17,514 nucleotides of DNA from Thermotoga sp. (GTDB lineage Bacteria; Thermotogota; Thermotogae; B3-G13), in assembly GCA_003641555.1 (NCBI GenBank), contig QNAT01000001.1, positions 1-17,514 on the forward strand, in the 5' to 3' direction. Shown here in pieces: positions 16,001 to 17,514 of the stretch. Both the position numbers and the translations under genes were made by a program. Numbering within the stretch: the stretch's first letter is position 1; each line of letters opens with the position of its first letter. The notes under the pieces are model-generated. The model was given only the letters and a program-made list of their open reading frames with translations, made no database searches and was not told the origin of the DNA.

Positions 16001-16149
16001 GACTCCATCTTGTAAAAGATGGAGAGAAATGTGCCTTGCCTCCTTTCCAATATCAATGTTTTTTACTTTTGGCTGAGGCCAGTCAACCAGAGCTGTGAAC
16101 TTCACTTCCCCAAGCCTCCGCCTCTTATAGAGGCAGGAGGTGGTTGACC
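16001..16149 (+). mobile_element. Tiny IS200/IS605-like remnant with left and right hairpins
   Basis: The left hairpin is perfect: CTCCATCTT, loop GTAA, AAGATGGAG (16003-16024). The right hairpin is CCTCC-GCCTCT, loop TAT, AGAGGC-A-GGAGG (16115-16140). GTCAACCA (16082-16089) pairs with TGGTTGAC (16141-16148) around it. An AAGCC...GGAGGTGGTTGAC block resembles the right end, and the omega-RNA scaffold end, of IS605/IS1341-type elements. No transposase or tnpB frame remains; a 17-residue open tail (16077-16130, RAVNFTSPSLRLL then TAG) could be the last codons of a lost tnpB. It sits between tsaB and the transferase gene, in antisense orientation. The exact ends are not known. Without a database match it could instead be a structured leader on the minus strand. 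Confidence 0.6.
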
Positions 16150-16167
16150 TTACTCTCCTTTATAATA

Positions 16168-16866
16168 TCAAAAACCCGTTTTCTTGTATTGTATCATTTC
16201 ATCTGCCAGAGGTTTTTGTATGTAGATAGGTTCTACAGTTTTGGCATCGGTATACTTCCCCTCTTTATAGAGTATTTTCGTCATCGCTGTAAGAGTTGAA
16301 CCATGTATATTGGAAGTCCAGTCTGGTAAAAGAGTTACATTGGGTAAACTCTCTATTTCTTTTCGGAAATCAATGCCCCCTATCAATATACATCTCACAC
16401 TCTCGTAAGAAGCAAAAACATCCTTTATCTTTTTCAACGGAAGGAAAAAAGGACCATCTATCTCCTTTATTCTACCATTCATCGTGGAATAAATACATCC
16501 ATAAAAATTATCCTCTCTGGCATTTTCAAGAACAAATAATTCAGGTATATCTGGGACATTCATAGCATACAACAATAGTGTAGGAAGAGGAACAATTGGG
16601 ATGCCAAGGACCTCTCCCACACCCTTTATGGTTGCTATGGAAACCCTTAACCCCGTGAAAGAACCTGGTCCGACACCTACACCCAGGACATCCACATCCT
16701 TGATAGTATACCCTATATTCTTCAAAAACACATCCACAGTTGATAACAAACGTCTGGAATGCCTGGCCTTCATTTCAACACCCATCTCGGATGATATACC
16801 TGCATCATCATCGAGAAAACCTATGGTTATCCATCTACTCGAACCGTCCAGAGCAAAATATCTCAT
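16168..16866 (-). CDS. tsaB: tRNA threonylcarbamoyladenosine biosynthesis protein TsaB
   Basis: 232 residues from ATG 16866. The actin-like ATPase fold begins MRYFALDGSSRWITIGFL, and VGVGPGSFTGLRVSIATIKG (63-81 region) is the family hallmark. TsaB is the non-catalytic partner that binds TsaD and TsaE during t6A37 synthesis on ANN-decoding tRNAs. Upstream in-frame starts exist (ATG 16875, TTG 16896). TTG 16896 would leave only about 3 bases of leader from the predicted transcription start, and the family N-terminus starts at MRYFALD, so 16866 fits best; GGGTGA lies just before it. It is the first gene of the operon with the CCA-transferase fusion, the M50 protease and DUF401. Confidence 0.9.
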   Translation of the reverse strand: MRYFALDGSSRWITIGFLDDDAGISSEMGVEMKARHSRRLLSTVDVFLKNIGYTIKDVDVLGVGVGPGSFTGLRVSIATIKGVGEVLGIPIVPLPTLLLYAMNVPDIPELFVLENAREDNFYGCIYSTMNGRIKEIDGPFFLPLKKIKDVFASYESVRCILIGGIDFRKEIESLPNVTLLPDWTSNIHGSTLTAMTKILYKEGKYTDAKTVEPIYIQKPLADEMIQYKKTGF

Positions 16867-16905
16867 TTCACCCATCCCAGAATAATATATCTCCAAGCGT
16901 TATAG

Positions 16906-16914
16906 ATTATATCA
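16906..16914 (-). promoter_or_regulatory. Extended -10 promoter of the tsaB operon
   Basis: TGATATAAT (16914-16906) on the minus strand is a perfect -10 with the extended TG motif. No good -35 lies 16-18 bases upstream (CCTTTG at best), as is common for extended -10 promoters. The expected start is near 16899, about 33 bases before ATG 16866. Confidence 0.6.
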
Positions 16915-17050
16915 CAAGGTATATTTCACAAAGGAGAGAAAACATCGAAAAGGTAGTGATTATCGAAGTTATAGATTTTTAGTAGGCAAAACCGAGTTTA
17001 CCCTCTCTCCCTCCATTATATTTTTTAAAGCGAAATGAGTATACTGAATT

Positions 17051-17211
17051 AAGTTGGCATTACGAAATTTGCGTTAAGGAATTCGAGGAAAAATGTGTTA
17101 AGAAAATGATACTGTTTGAGCGAAGCGAGTCTATTATTTTTAGCAAATTTCGTATTAGCCTTGACTTTTTCTTTGGTTCGTTTGACTTGTATCAAGACAA
17201 AAGAAATGAAC
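17051..17211 (+). repeat. Dispersed repeat, copy 1, with inverted arms
   Basis: The first 83 bases recur at 17432-17514 with five differences. GGCATTACGAAATTTGC (17056-17072) is mirrored by GCAAATTTCGTATTAGCC (17143-17160), forming long imperfect arms around GAGCGAAGCGAG (17118-17129). A second fold follows: TTTCTTTGG...CTTG, TAT, CAAGACAAAAGAAA (17168-17205). No reading frame is present. The bases before it (16915-17050) and the spacer 17212-17278 contain nothing I can assign. Confidence 0.8.
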
Positions 17212-17278
17212 ATAAAGGGGTATTGCAAAAAGAGGTATTTGAAAATAGAATGTTAAGATACGATCGTTTCAAAAAATC

Positions 17279-17375
17279 GTAGGGACAGGTTTTTAAACCT
17301 GTCCGATTCGCCATAGGTGAATAACATTATGGAACTTCGTTCCAATGGGCAGAGACGTTAAAGTCATGTCCCTAC
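17279..17375. mobile_element. 97 bp MITE-like element
   Basis: The ends are exact 9-bp inverted repeats, GTAGGGACA (17279-17287) and TGTCCCTAC (17367-17375). Inside are a perfect palindromic stem GGACAGGTTT / AAACCTGTCC (17283-17304) and a small hairpin GGAAC-TTC-GTTCC (17331-17343). There is no coding capacity and no obvious target-site duplication. The structure fits a miniature, non-autonomous transposable element or a folded intergenic repeat. It lies between the two copies of the larger repeat. Confidence 0.6.
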
Positions 17376-17431
17376 AATTATGGGAATATATATAGTGTAA
17401 GATGAAATTGCCCCGTTGGGTTTTTGACTTT

Positions 17432-17514
17432 AAGTCGGCATTACGAAATTTGCGTTAAGGAATTCGAGGAAAAATGCGTTAAGAAAATGATACTGTCTGA
17501 GCGCAGCGAGTTTA
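17432..17514 (+). repeat. Dispersed repeat, copy 2, cut by window edge
   Basis: This aligns without gaps to 17051-17133 and differs at five positions: T/C at 17055/17436, 17095/17476 and 17116/17497, A/C at 17123/17504, and C/T at 17131/17512. It has the same orientation as copy 1. The rest, including the right inverted arm, would lie beyond the window. The 56 bases before it (17376-17431) contain nothing I can assign. Confidence 0.85.

Noticed and set aside
15980..16020. Nine-codon minus-strand open frame (ATG in the left hairpin to TGA overlapping ATG 15982)
   Set aside because: The start-stop overlap is neat, but it has no ribosome binding site at the right distance and probably arises by chance from the hairpin sequence.
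17051..17514. CRISPR array, suggested by the repeated sequence
   Set aside because: Only two copies 381 bases apart, of at least 83 bases with internal folds, and no regular spacers.

Overview
The window looks like the chromosome of a thermophilic, anaerobic, motile bacterium, most likely a member of the Thermotogota or a close relative. This is inferred from an AT-rich genome with AGA/AGG/ATA-rich codons, a DHH-CBS-tRNA nucleotidyltransferase fusion, a second EF-G-like GTPase, a DUF401 membrane protein and an Mrp ATPase. No single marker proves the lineage.

Left end, mostly minus strand. A flagellar flaG-type gene runs off the left edge (1-334) behind an exact sigma-28 promoter (354-380). 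An inverted-repeat spacer follows (435-540). Next is a minus-strand operon read from right to left: a small excisionase-type HTH protein (3006-2764), a LUD-domain protein (2748-2107), a HIT protein (2083-1745) and an OadB-type Na+-pump decarboxylase beta subunit (1694-555). It diverges from a plus-strand secreted phosphodiester-glycosidase-like protein (3089-4876), which is followed by an EF-G-like translational GTPase (5010-7094).

Middle. The plus-strand stretch 7095-7714 is a gene graveyard. It holds a frameshifted DUF433-type antitoxin and, 2 bases downstream, the start of a DUF5615/PIN-like toxin, both broken. From here to the right everything intact is on the minus strand. One unit reads ndk, tRNA-Val(GAC) with encoded CCA, a rho-independent terminator, a six-hairpin glycosidase-like protein and an Mrp ATPase. 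It starts at a strong TTGACA-N17-TAAAAT promoter (11386-11414). The terminator's T-tract directly abuts the glycosidase gene's ribosome binding site.

Right. A second minus-strand operon reads tsaB, DHH-CBS-CCA transferase, site-2 protease (M50) and DUF401 membrane protein, with an extended -10 promoter at 16906-16914. Two tRNA-maturation functions, t6A37 synthesis and 3' end CCA addition or repair, therefore share a transcript. Between tsaB and the transferase lies a ~150 bp element with left and right hairpins that resembles a tnpB-less IS200/IS605 remnant. The last ~460 bases (17051-17514) hold two direct copies of a dispersed repeat flanking a 97 bp MITE-like element, and no gene.

I found no intact defence system or CRISPR array. 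The least ordinary items are the hairpin-ended IS605-like relic, the decayed DUF433/DUF5615 pair, the terminator/RBS junction after tRNA-Val, and the unassigned glycosidase-like family.
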